Source: Charina bottae
Taxonomy: Eukaryota > Chordata > Lepidosauria > Squamata > Charinaidae
Assembly (NCBI GenBank): GCA_023362775.1
Contig: JALMGJ010000025.1
Location: 8,967,501-9,031,500 of the forward strand
DNA length: 64,000 bases
Reading direction: 5' to 3'
The notes beneath the pieces were generated by a model that was given only the letters and a program-made list of their open reading frames with translations, did no database searches and was not told the origin of the DNA. A program made the translations under genes and the position numbers. Below, piece by piece: positions 23,506 through 32,700 of the stretch. Every line of letters begins with the position of its first letter. The stretch's first letter is position 1.

Positions 23506-23670
23506 AGGGGGCGGGGTTTGCGGGCGGGGGCCAATTGTGTGGAAGGGGGCGGGGTTTCGGGCGGGAGCCAATCGCGTGGAAGGGGGCAGGTTTTGCGGGC
23601 GGGAGCCAATCACGTGGAAGGGGGCGGGGTTTGCAGGCGGGAGCCAATCGCGTAGAAGGGGGCGGGGGCT
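23506..23670 (+). promoter_or_regulatory. Tandem GC-box / CCAAT-box array
   Basis: About four units of ~41 bp, each with GGGGGCGGGG or a close variant (Sp1-type), GCGGGCGGG, and GCCAATCG/A (NF-Y-type). One junction forms a CACGTG E-box (near 23611). Spacing and orientation are kept between units. Motif identity is seen; promoter activity is inference. Confidence 0.5.
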
Positions 23671-23796
23671 CACAGAGGGAGGGGGTGCAGCCAGCGGCTC
23701 TGCGCAGCGAGGGGCTCCGTGAACCCGCCCCGGCCGCCCCACCGGGAGTGGCGGAGAAACAGCTGCCAACCTCCGCTCCCCAGAATATCGTGGGGC

Positions 23797-24193
23797 AAAG
23801 GGAAACCTGCCCGGAGGGGTCATCAGGAGCACAGGATCCGGCCCCAGCCCAGCCCGGCCCGCAGCTTCGGCGCCCTCCCCTCGCCATCGCGAAAGTCCCA
23901 GGCGATGGCGGGGGCATGTTCGACCTGCTCGTGCAGCACAGGGCGGCCGACCCCAGAGACTCCGCGGCCCCCCGGCTGCAGCTCTTCCACCACCTCTCCT
24001 CCTCTCTGGCAGCCGGGGGGCCGCGGAGTCTCTGGGGGCGGCCGCCCCGTGCTGCACGAGCAGGTTGAACATGTCCCCGCCGTCGCCTGGGACTTTCACG
24101 ATGGCGAGGGGAGGGCGCCGAAGCTGCGGGCCGGGCTGGGCTGGGGCCGGATCCTGTGCTCCTGATGACCCCTCCGGGCAGGTTTCCCTTTGT
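23797..24193. repeat. Large GC-rich inverted repeat (~185-bp arms)
   Basis: The left arm starts near GGGAAACCTGCCCGGAGGGG and the right arm ends with its complement, CCCCTCCGGGCAGGTTTCCC. The arms run inward to GCGGCCCCCCGGCTGC and its partner GCAGCCGGGGGGCCGC around a ~29-nt loop (about 23980-24008). A few mismatches separate the arms (for example, TTCGACC against the complement of GGTTGAA). Confidence 0.9.
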
Positions 24194-24563
24194 CGTGGGG
24201 CAAACCTTCACCCTGCACCGCCCTGCCGCTCGCGTCCCGGGCGGGCGAGGCATGGAGAGAAGGGGAGACGGAGGGGCTCCCTCTCCAGCCTCTGCACCCC
24301 TTCAGGCCCGTCTCTGCGAGGCCCGGCACGGCAGGGAGGCGGTGCTGGCCTACCCGGAGGGCCTCCCGCGGCCGCTTCTCCAAGGCAGGTTGCAGAGCGC
24401 GCGCTGCGCCCACGGGAACGCCTGGTCCCTCCGCTCCCTCCAGCTCCGCCAGCAGCGCCGCCCTCCCCATCCTGCCACCCGGCAAACCTCCTCCGGCTCC
24501 GTCCCCCCGCCGCCACCACCCCAGCCAGGCCCCCTGTGCCGCCCTGCCACTCGCGTCCCGGGA

Positions 24564-25160
24564 GGCGGTGCAGGAGCGGCTGCAGGGGCAACGTGTGTGC
24601 GTGAGAGTCAGCTCCGGGGGTTGCGGGGAGGGGGAGGCTGTGTTTCCCCCCTTTGGGTTGCAAACGGCCTTGCATGTGGGCCTGATCAAAGCCAAAACGC
24701 TTTTTTTTTTTTGAAACACGGCGCAGGAGCGGCTGCAGGGGCAACGTGTGTGCGTGAGAGTCAGCTCCGGGGGTTGCGGGGAGGGGGAGGCTGTGTTTCC
24801 CCCCTTTGGGTTGCAAACGGCCTTGCATGTGGGCCTGATCAAAGCCAAAACGCTTTTTTTTTTTTGAAACACGGCGCAGGAGCGGCTGCAGGGGCAACGT
24901 GTGTGCGTGAGAGTCAGCTCTGGGGGTTGCGGGGAGGGGGAGGCTGTGTGTTTCCTTCCTTTGGGTTGCAAACGGCCTTGCATGTGGGCCTGATCAAAGC
25001 CAAAACGCTTTTTTTTTTGAAACGCGACCCAGGAGGCGGCGCAGGAGCGGCTGCAGGGGCAACGTGTGTGCGTGAGAGTCAGCTCCGGGGCTTGCGGGGA
25101 GGGGGAGGCTGTGTTTCCCCCCTTTGGGTTGCAAACGGCCTTGCATGCGGGCCTGATCCA
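24564..25160 (+). repeat. ~153-bp GC-rich tandem repeat, four copies
   Basis: Each unit runs GGCGCAGGAGCGGCTGCAGG, CAACGTGTGTGCGTGAGAGT, CAGCTCCGGGGGTTGCGGGG, TTTGGGTTGCAAACGGCCTT, TGATCAAAGCCAAAACGC, then a 9-12 T tract and GAAACACG. Unit starts are at about 24564, 24720, 24873 and 25035; the fourth ends early. Confidence 0.95.
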
Positions 25161-25497
25161 TGTTGCTGCCATCATTTTAAAAAACAAATGGCACTTGTGG
25201 GGGGGGGAAGGCATCTTGTATTAATTTTAGGGGGGGAAAGAAGGCAAAGGCGAGAGAGCAATAGGCGCATGGAAGTTTTGAAGAGAGAGTGACCAATTCT
25301 TGAACGCGAAAGGTACACGTTGGAAGATGGAGATCCACAGGGGTGGTTGTCAAGACAGGAATTCAGACCTAGAAATCCTATGTTGGGCTCGGGGCCAGCG
25401 AGGAGGAGGGAGAAGGAAGAGGAGACAGAAGGGGAAACGGAGAAGGAATTTTTAGGAAAAGGGAAAAGAGAGAAATGCGGCCCAGGACGCGGCGCGC

Positions 25498-25984
25498 GTG
25501 AGAGTCAGCTCCGGGGGTTGCGGGGAGGGGGAGGCTGTGTTTCCCCCCTTTGGGTTGCAAACGGCCTTGCATGTAAAGCCGTTTGCAACCCAAAGGGGGG
25601 AAACACAGCCTCCCCCTCCCCGCAACCCCCGGAGCTGACTCTCACGCACACACATTGCCCCTGCAGCCGCTCCTGCGCCGCGTTTCAAAAAAAAAAAAGC
25701 GTTTTTGCTTTGATCAGGCCCGCATGCAAGGCTGTTTGCAACCCAAAGGGGGGAAACACAGCCTCCCCCTCCCCGCAACCCCCGGAGCTGACTCTCTCAC
25801 ACACACGTTGCCCCTGCAGCCGCTCCTGCGCCATGTTTCACAAAAAAAAAAGCGTTTTGGCTTTGATCAGGCCCGCATGCAAGGCCGTTTGCAACCCAAA
25901 GGGGGGAAACACAGCCTCCCCCTCCCCGCAACCCCCGGAGCTGACTCTCACGCGCGCCGCGTCCTGGGCCGCATTTCTCTCTTT
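25498..25984. repeat. Inverted copies of the 153-bp unit (nested palindromes)
   Basis: Arms 25498-25564 and 25579-25645 are exact 67-bp reverse complements around a 14-nt centre. A larger inverted repeat pairs about 25465-25573 with about 25875-25984, reaching from AGAGAGAAATGCGGCCCAGG to its complement CCTGGGCCGCATTTCTCTCT. Between them lie two more units in inverted orientation, with A-tracts where the direct copies have T-tracts. Confidence 0.95.
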
Positions 25985-25985
25985 T

Positions 25986-26374
25986 GTATTATTGTATTAT
26001 CATGTCTACAGGCAGAGTTAAGAAGAACTGCCTTACAGTACCTTCTGTGCCCATTTCTGTCGATTATTCTTGGAAACAGTCAAAACATTTCAAGTATTGG
26101 TTTGACAGTCACATTTTCAATTCATTGATTTACAGAAGGCAGTATAGACTAACAAGTTATTTAAATGTTTACTGATTTGTTTTTACTTTACTATTTTGGC
26201 AGTCAGAACTAAACAACCAAAATAAAACTTAAGGAAAAAAAATTAAAATAGGAAGTAAAAAAAAATAGGAAGTAAACATCTAAATTCCAGTTTTTATATT
26301 TTAAATATAAAATTGGTACCTAGGTTCTGGGAGATACCAATCCTTACAGACATATATAATGCAACCCTACTTAT
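25986..26374. other. Anonymous AT-rich region
   Basis: Abrupt return to AT-rich sequence after the GC-rich block. No feature recognised. Confidence 0.4.
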
Positions 26375-26430
26375 CAGCCTTCCCAACCTGGTACCCTTCA
26401 AATGTGTTACGTCTAAAACTTCAAAAGTTT
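26375..26430. mobile_element. hAT MITE left-end fragment
   Basis: CAGCCTTCCCAACCTGGTAC then CCTTCAAATGTGTTACG matches the left end of the common CAGCCTTTCCCAACCTGGTG-type hAT MITE. Right end not found. Confidence 0.5.
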
Positions 26431-26622
26431 CCAACTACTATTCCAAGTTGCTTGAAAATATTAGGAATTGTTCCAACGCAGGGCAACAGATTTGAGAACA
26501 CTAGGATAGCCTTTTTTGTTTTTCTTTTCTTTTTTTCTTTTAGCTTTTTGGCAAGCACAGAACAAATGGAAACTCTTCTTCGAGCAGTTGATTTGCAATT
26601 AAAATGTTGTTTTGACCAAAAT

Positions 26623-29111
26623 TTGTTGTTGTTTATTCGTTCAGTCGCTTCCGACTCTTCGTGACTTCATGGACCAGCCCACGCCAGAGCTTCCTGTCGG
26701 CCGTCACCATCCCCAGCTCCCCCATGGTTGAGTCTGTCACCTCCAGAATATCATCCATCCATCTCACCCTTGGTCGGCCCCTCTTCCTTTTGCCTTCCAC
26801 TTTCCCTAGCATCAGCTTCTTCTCCAGGGTATCCTGTCTTCTCATTATGTGGCCAAAGTACTTCAGTTTTGCCTTTAATATCATTCCCTCAAGTGAGCTG
26901 TCTGGCTTTATTTCCTGGAGGATGGACTGGTTTGATCTTCTTGCAGTCCAAGGCACTCTCAGAATTTTCCTCCAACACCACAGTTCAAAAGCATCTATCT
27001 TCCTTCGCTCAGCCTTCCTTATGGTCCAGCTCTCACAGCCATAGGTTACTACAGGGAATACCATTGCTTTAACTATGCGGACCTTTGTTTTCAGTGTGAT
27101 GTCTCTGCTCTTAACTATTTTATCAATATTTGCCATTGCTCTCCTCCCAAGAAGTAGACCTCTTCTGATTTCCTGGCTGCAGTCAGCATCTGCAGTAATC
27201 TTTGCGCCTAGAAATACAAAGTCTGTCACTGCCTCCACTTTTTCTCCCTCTATTTGCCAGTTATCAATCAAGCTGGTTGCCATAATCTTGGTTTTTTTGA
27301 GGTTTAACTGCAACCCAGCTTTTGCACTTTCTTCTTTCACCTTCGTCATAAGGCTCCTCAACTCCTCCTCGCATTCAGCCATCAAAGTGGTATCATCTGC
27401 ATATCTAAGATTATTAATGTTTCTTCCAGCGATTTTAACTCCAGCCTTGGATTCCTCAAGCCCAGCACGTCGCATGATGTGTTCTGCGTACAGGTTGAAT
27501 AGGTAGGGTGAGAGTATACAGCCCTGCCATACTCCTTTCCCAATCTTAAACCACTCCGTTGTTCCATGGTCTGTTCTTACCATTGCTACTTGGTCATTAT
27601 ACAGATTCCTCAGGAGGCAGACAAGATGACTTGGTATCCCCATACCACCAAGAACTTGCCACAATTTGTTATGATCCACACAGTCAAAGGCTTTAGAATA
27701 GTCAGTAAAACAAAAATAGATGTTTTTCTGAAACTCCCTGGCTTTCTCCATTATCCAGCGGATATTGGCAATTTGGTCTCTAGTTCCTCTGCCTTTTCTA
27801 AACCCAGCTTGTACATCTGGCAATTCTCGCTCCATGAATTGCTGGAGTCCACCTTGCAAGATCTTGAGCATTACCTTACTGGCATGTGAAATAAGTGCCA
27901 CTGTTCGATAGTTTGAACATTCTTTAGTGCTTCCCTTTTTTGGTATGGGGATATAAGTTGATTTTTTCCAATCTGATGGCCATTCTTGTGTTTTCCAAAT
28001 TTGATGGCATATGGCATGCATCACCTTGACAGCATCATCTTGCAAGATTTTAAACAGTTCAGCTGGGATACCGTCGTCTCCTGCTGCCTTGTTATTAGCA
28101 ATGCTTCTTAAGGCCCATTCAACCTCACTCTTCAGGATGTCTGGCTCTAACTCACTGACCACACCGTCAAAGCTATCTCCAATATTATTATCCTTCCTAT
28201 ACAGATCTTCCGTATATTCTTGCCACCTTTTCTTGATCTCTTCTGCTTCTGTTAGATCCTTACCATCTTTGTTTTTGATCATACCCATTTTTGCCTGGAA
28301 TTTACCTCCAATGTTTCTAATTTTCTGGAAGAGGTCTCTTGTCCTTCCTATTCTATTGTCTTCTTCCACTTCCGCACATTGCTTGTTTAAAAATAATTCC
28401 TTATCTCTTCTGGCTAACCTCTGGAATTTTGCATTTAATTGGGCATATCTCCCCCTATCACTGTTGCCTTTTATCTTTTCTTCTTTCTTGGGCTACTTCC
28501 AGTGTCTCAGCAGACAGCCATCTTGCCTTCTTGGTTTTCTTTTTCTTTGGGACGTTTTTTGTTGCCGCCTCCTGAACAATGTTGCAAACTTCTGTCCATA
28601 GTTCGTGATCTGAACTACAGTCAGCTCCAGGTCTTGTTTTTACCGACTGTTTAGATGTCCGCCACCTTTGGCTGCAAAGGATGTAGTCAATCTGATTTCG
28701 GTGTCGACCATCTGGTGAAGTCCATGTATAAAGTCGTCTTTTAGGTTGTTGGAAGAGAGTGTTTGTTATGCACAGTGAGTTGTCTTGGCAAAATTCTATC
28801 AGCCTATGTCCTGCTTCATTTTGTTCTCCCAGACCATGCTTGCCTGTAATTCCAGGTGTCGTCTGACTACCCACCTTAGCGTTCCAGTCTCCTGTAATGA
28901 AAATAACATCTCTTTTTGGTGTATTATCCAGTAGGTGCTGCAGATCCTCATAGAACTGATCTACTTCTGCTTCTTCAGCATCTGTGGTTGGGGCGTATAT
29001 TTGGATCACTCTGATGTTAAATGGCTTACCCTGAATTCGAATTGAGATCATTCTATCGTTTTTTGGATTGTATCCAAGCACTGCTTTAGCTACTTTATTA
29101 TTAATTATGAA
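26623..29111 (-). mobile_element. BovB LINE, 5'-truncated, ~2.5 kb
   Basis: Flanked by a perfect 12-bp target-site duplication TTTGACCAAAAT (26611-26622 and 29112-29123). The 3' end has the BovB tail (complement of GTTGTTGTTTATTCG). The 5' break lies within the endonuclease domain, at the codons matching about residue 140 of the longer copy at 55 kb. Apart from one frameshift and one deletion, the copy stays very similar to that copy over its full length, so both are recent. Confidence 0.96.
26633..29111 (-). pseudogene. BovB ORF remnant (endonuclease + reverse transcriptase)
   Basis: The 3' portion is open for 578 codons (26633-28369) and includes RT motifs DDGIPAELFK, AGFRKGRGTRDQIANIRW, FTDYSKAFDCVDH, GCILSPYLFNLYAEHI and the catalytic YADD. 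It ends in the full family C-terminus (RKRLNE) that the 55-kb copy has lost. The 5' portion (28458-29111) encodes the endonuclease from after its first catalytic block and keeps GDWNAKVGS and SSDHEL. A one-base insertion in the run near 28478 joins them out of frame. Against the 55-kb copy, 51 codons after SSDHEL are missing in frame; the breakpoint is a 5-bp AGTTC repeat. The start codon and first ~140 residues are gone. Not functional. Confidence 0.93.
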
Positions 29112-29123
29112 TTTGACCAAAAT

Positions 29124-29922
29124 AATGAACACAATTCTTGATCCTGGATCTGCACACACAGAACACCATGTTTATGTGCCGGCTGGGGATACCAGCACAG
29201 AAACTTACTTCTGCACTCACATGGTATTCAACTGAATCAGAAATTGAGACTTTAAATCATATTCTTCAAAATTCAGATGTAAAAAAGTACTATTTTATCA
29301 GTTTTAAATCCTTACATTTTAATCATATGTACAACACAGTACTTTTAAAATATTATAGGTGTTGTGCGGAACGTTCTTTAATTGTCTATTAATCTGTTAA
29401 TGTTTAGTTGTTCCTATTATAGGTTTTCAATCTCCATGCAGATTTTACATGCATTTTCTATTTGTTATCAGAAGCTATTTTTAACTATAGGTATCAAAAC
29501 ATGATTAAAGGAACAAGTTTTTTTTTCCAGCTCAGATGTTTCCATGCTGAGCACAGCAGTAAAAAGTAATTGCTTCTCTCCCCTAGAAACAATGTGTGGG
29601 TTTTTAAACTCTAAAGTAATAGACACCTTCTTTGGACTCAAATAATAACCCTTTTCTCAGGAGGAAAAACTGTTGTTTCATATAGTAAAGATGATTTCTC
29701 TTTTTAAAAGTGGGTTGTTCCCTGCTTAGGATTTAAGGGACTTGGGTGACCTGTGCAGAAAGCATCCAGTTATTCTTTTATGGGGTCAAAAATAAATGTG
29801 TCCCACCATCACCTGAGCAATGAAGAGTAGAATAGAATGACCAAATAAGCAATAAACAGGACCATGGGTTGATAAAATGATAAAATGACTCTGCCTTCCG
29901 AGCAGCCTTGTCATCTTTTGGC
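29124..29922. other. Anonymous region
   Basis: Right flank of the BovB insertion. No feature recognised. Confidence 0.4.
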
Positions 29923-30002
29923 AGGAGAGGAGAGGAGAGGAGAGGAGAGGAGAGGAGAGGAGAGGAGAGGAGAGGAGAGGAGAGGAGAGGAGAGGAGAGG
30001 AG
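29923..30002. repeat. (GGAGA)n pentanucleotide repeat
   Basis: About 16 nearly perfect units. Confidence 0.98.
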
Positions 30003-30265
30003 ATTTTATGGAGTAGAGTTGGTAGTGGTCATCTCATTCCAGGGACTCCTGACTCCTGAGTCAGAGTTCATTCTATCCACCTAGACTAAATAATTTCAAG
30101 AGATCTCCTGTTCTCTAACTGGACAGTCTTATTCTTGACACCTTGTACTGACATCCAGATTGAGAGGATGGAAGACTGGAGCAGGCTTTAGATCCAAAAT
30201 ATCTCCCAGGAGAAGTAGTAAGACAAATTATTGTCTGTTGGTCAACTTTCATGCTGGGCATGAGA

Positions 30266-30481
30266 TCAGATCACCTTGCTTGTGTAGGGTGACTTGGTAT
30301 TTACTAAAGGTTGGCTAGTTACACCAAAGAACCTAGGAGAAGCTGGCAATGTGTAGGTCTTCAAAGCAAGATGGTCATCCTGTTTTGCAAAGCAATTCCA
30401 AGGGAATGCTTTGTTTGAACTTTCATCAAAGCAAAGCATCATCTTGGGCTTCCGCTGTGAGTCGTGGCTGACTGAAGACAT
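30266..30481 (-). CDS. Weak candidate small ORF behind a TATA box
   Basis: A 71-codon frame starting MSSVSHDSQRKPKMM and containing FPWNCFAKQDDHLALK. The composition is protein-like (balanced charge, few low-complexity runs), unlike most chance frames here. On the same strand, a consensus TATAAAAG lies at 30702-30709, about 220 bp upstream of the ATG; an overlapping frame starts at 30677. I do not recognise the protein, see no signal peptide, membrane segment or known motif, and no clear AATAAA follows closely. It may equally be chance or the first exon of something unrecognised. Confidence 0.15.
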   Translation of the reverse strand: MSSVSHDSQRKPKMMLCFDESSNKAFPWNCFAKQDDHLALKTYTLPASPRFFGVTSQPLVNTKSPYTSKVI

Positions 30482-30701
30482 CTCCGCAAAACAAGTGGAA
30501 ACAACAACTGATGTGTAGAATGAAAGAATGGCGAGTAGACTGGTCCTTCGAAGCTCTCCGGAGAGGGAGAGAATAGGAGATTACCCACAAGTGCTCTGAA
30601 TGGCAGCTGCTCACAAGTAGATTGCAAAACAGTGGCCTCCCATGGTTTTGTGCACCAGGATCCAAGGAAGATGACATCTTTGCTCTCAGCAGTGGCAGAG
30701 C

Positions 30702-30709
30702 CTTTTATA
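30702..30709 (-). promoter_or_regulatory. TATA-box-like motif
   Basis: TATAAAAG on the minus strand within CCTTATAAAAGG. A perfect core TATA match, but such motifs also occur by chance in AT-rich DNA. Confidence 0.25.
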
Positions 30710-30819
30710 AGGACACTAAGCCAGCCAAACTCACTTCCTAATCACATTCAGAAATATTCAGTTTAACTACTTTAGGGATATTAGAGACCTTCAAAACAGC
30801 AAGCTTAATTTGACATGTG

Positions 30820-31980
30820 GTGAGTTTTACCTTCTTCTTTGGATTTAAGAAATTTTAAACAGAGACTTAAGAATTTAAAATAATATACAATTGGCAAAAA
30901 GCAAAAAAAAGAAAAGAAAAGAAAAAAAGAAAAGAAAAGAAAAGAAAAGAAAAGAAGAAAAAGAAGAAAAGAAAAGAAAAGAAAAGAAAAGAAAAGAAAA
31001 GAAAAGAAAAGAAAAGAAGGATTTTGATTTAAGAAAGTTTTAAATGGATTGGGAGACCAGAGAGATTTGGAAAATTGATTATTTTTGCTGTAAGATTTCA
31101 AAAACAAGTATATAATTAAATAATAAACCCATGTTAGGAACTGAGGCTTGATGAAGGTTGCAAATGGACACCAGAGGGAACTAAAGGACCAGGCAGAAAA
31201 GAGTTAAAATGGCTAAGCCATCTATAACTTATATTTTCTTATCTTAAAGATTTTTTTGAAAACTGGACAGGTATTAATAACTTATATCTCAGAAAGGATA
31301 CAGATTTCAATGGATGAACTTTTAGAAGATGATGAGAAAACCTTTAAAAAACTTTTACCTGACATAGACATGATAGTGTTTGAAGGCATGGAAGACAACA
31401 AAATTGAGATTACCAAAATGGGAATACAAAAGAGAAATCAAGAAAAGGATCTGGACATGGAACAACTGCAACAAGAAATCCTGGATGAAGCCTCTTTATG
31501 GGATTTACAAAGTAGGCTGGTGAAAGCTTTGCAGACTCCTCTTGAATGCCAAAGATTGATGAAAGATCAAATCCTGCGATGCCATTGGAATGATTTAAAG
31601 GTTAAGATTATAAAGTTGGATTATTTGATCAGGGAAAAATTATTTGTTTGATATATCTGGCAACTCCTAATGGACTTTTTGCTGAACCAGGACTGAAAAG
31701 ATTTTGATTTCTGGATTGCGTATAAATAAAAGTTAGGCTATGGGGAGAACAGGGGGATTTTTTTTTTGTAACTTTAAAATAGGGTGAAAAGTTATTGTAT
31801 TAGCTTATGCTTGGCGTGATGAAGGTTGGAAGCCACTTTGTCTTTGTTGCTTTTTTCTTTTCTCTTCTACTTTTTTTTCCATTTGTTTTTCTTTTTTATG
31901 TACCTACTGAACTTTACTTTTATTTTATTTTTTTTCTAGTTTAGTTTGTATTCATTTTACTATGCTTATTAAAATTTAGA
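30820..31980 (+). mobile_element. L1-like retroposon, 3' portion
   Basis: The 31256-31651 frame (131 codons; MDELLEDDEKTFKKLLPD, DMEQLQQEILDEASLWDLQ) is acidic/lysine-rich and heptad-like, compatible with a coiled-coil ORF1-type region. It is followed by a long T-rich 3' UTR (31740-31975; GTTTAGTTTGTATTCATTTT, TATGCTTATTAAAATTTAG) typical of squamate L1s. No endonuclease or RT. No TSD was found, and the 5' side is interrupted by an (AAAAG)n tract. Same general architecture as the elements at 9.3 and 53.8 kb. L1 identity is inferred. Confidence 0.5.
30902..31018. repeat. (AAAAG)n repeat
   Basis: About 20 imperfect units. The sequences on the two sides (GGATTTAAGAAATTTTAAAC at 30840 and TTGATTTAAGAAAGTTTTAA at 31025) are near-copies, so the tract separates a local duplication. 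Confidence 0.95.
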
Positions 31981-31984
31981 TAGA

Positions 31985-32082
31985 GATATATAGATGATAG
32001 ATAGATTCCCTTTTCACCCCTATGGGTATTATATGTCTTCCTCAACCTTGGGTCTTCTCTCAGAGGCCTGGGAGTTTGAGGG

Positions 32083-32085
<3 letters not shown>
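31985..32085 (-). pseudogene. LINE 3' end in antisense
   Basis: The minus strand reads RTLKLPGL followed by the same 3' UTR seen on the plus strand after 32625 (GTTGAGGAAGACATATAATA against ATTGAGGAAGACACATACCG), then an (ATCT)n tail. It is a tail fragment of the same LINE family in opposite orientation. Confidence 0.7.
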
Positions 32086-32167
<82 letters not shown>

Positions 32168-32176
32168 TATGTGTGT

Positions 32177-32216
<40 letters not shown>

Positions 32217-32219
32217 ATG

Positions 32220-32268
<49 letters not shown>
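32086..32268. repeat. Compound microsatellite (TG)n-(TATG)n-(TA)n
   Basis: About 183 bp of uninterrupted alternating TG, TATG and TA repeats. The flanking 29-bp segments (32061-32089 and 32270-32298) are inverted copies, so the whole can fold. Confidence 0.98.
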
Positions 32269-32269
<1 letters not shown>

Positions 32270-32344
32270 CACAGAACCCTCAAACTCCCAGGTCTCTGAG
32301 AGATATTTATATATACAGTATATAAAAACAAGGACCAGAAGACA

Positions 32345-32700
32345 GCGGTGATGATAGTTGTAGTGGTGCCAAGTGACAGCAACATCAGGAAGAAGGAGTA
32401 TGAGAAGTTGGAGAAAAACCAGGGCCTGAAGGAGGAACTAGAGAGGATATGGAAAGCGAAGGCCAAAGTGGTCCCAGTGGTGGTAGGAGCACTTGGGCTG
32501 TGACTCCTAAGCTGGGAGAGAGGCTCCAACAGATCCCAGGAACAACATCAGAGCTCTCTGTCCACAAGAGTGCAGTGCTAGGAACAGCTAAGATACTGTG
32601 CAGAACCCTCAAACTCCCAGGCCTCTAGTAGAGGACCTGACATTGAGGAAGACACATACCGCATATAGGGATGAGAAGGGAATTTTTATTAAAAGCAAAG
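32345..32700 (+). pseudogene. Non-LTR retrotransposon ORF C-terminus
   Basis: One plus-strand frame reads VVPSDSNIRKKEYEKLEKNQ, then GLKEELERIWKAKAKVVPVV and VGALG. After a one-base shift it continues AVTPKLGERLQQIPGTTSEL, SVHKSAVLGTAKILCRTLKL and stops after PGL (about 32626). This is the post-RT C-terminal domain common to many animal LINE-like RT ORFs (..EKYQGLKEELxRxW...VVIGALG...LLGTAKILRRTL). The frameshift makes it a pseudogene. I do not assign a clade. Confidence 0.75.

Larger units (their letters stand above)
23433..25985. mobile_element. GC-rich composite foldback element (hAT-like left end)
   Basis: About 2.55 kb of CpG-rich DNA in an AT-rich background. It opens with CAGGGGATGGCAAACTTT then TTTTGCCGGGAGCC, typical of a reptile hAT family left end. 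Inside, in order: a ~41-bp tandem array with GC boxes and CCAAT boxes (23506-23670); an inverted repeat of about 185 bp per arm (23797-24193); a GC-rich spacer; four direct copies of a ~153-bp unit (24564-25160); a ~330-bp less GC-rich spacer; then one direct and about three inverted partial copies (25495-25980). No matching right hAT end or 8-bp duplication was found, so the true boundaries are unknown. Long frames on both strands come from the GC bias and repetition and should not be read as genes. It could be a composite transposon, or a host CpG island invaded by repeats. Confidence 0.5.

Noticed and set aside
23383..24253. Frames of 238-280 codons over the GC-rich hairpin
   Set aside because: The two strands give mirrored products because the DNA is an inverted repeat; proline/arginine-rich and repetitive. 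A captured gene fragment is possible but cannot be shown.
24096..25292. Very long frames (up to ~378 codons) on both strands in the GC-rich block
   Set aside because: They are made of ~51-residue repeats translated from the 153-bp satellite and exist in several frames at once because stops are rare in GC-rich DNA. No domain or start context.
26661..28654. Plus-strand frames opposite the BovB at 26.6-29.1 kb
   Set aside because: Antisense shadows of the BovB ORF; identical shadows recur at 55.1-57.3 kb.
31994..32351. Cys/Val- and Tyr/Ile-repeat frames
   Set aside because: Translations of the TG/TA microsatellite.
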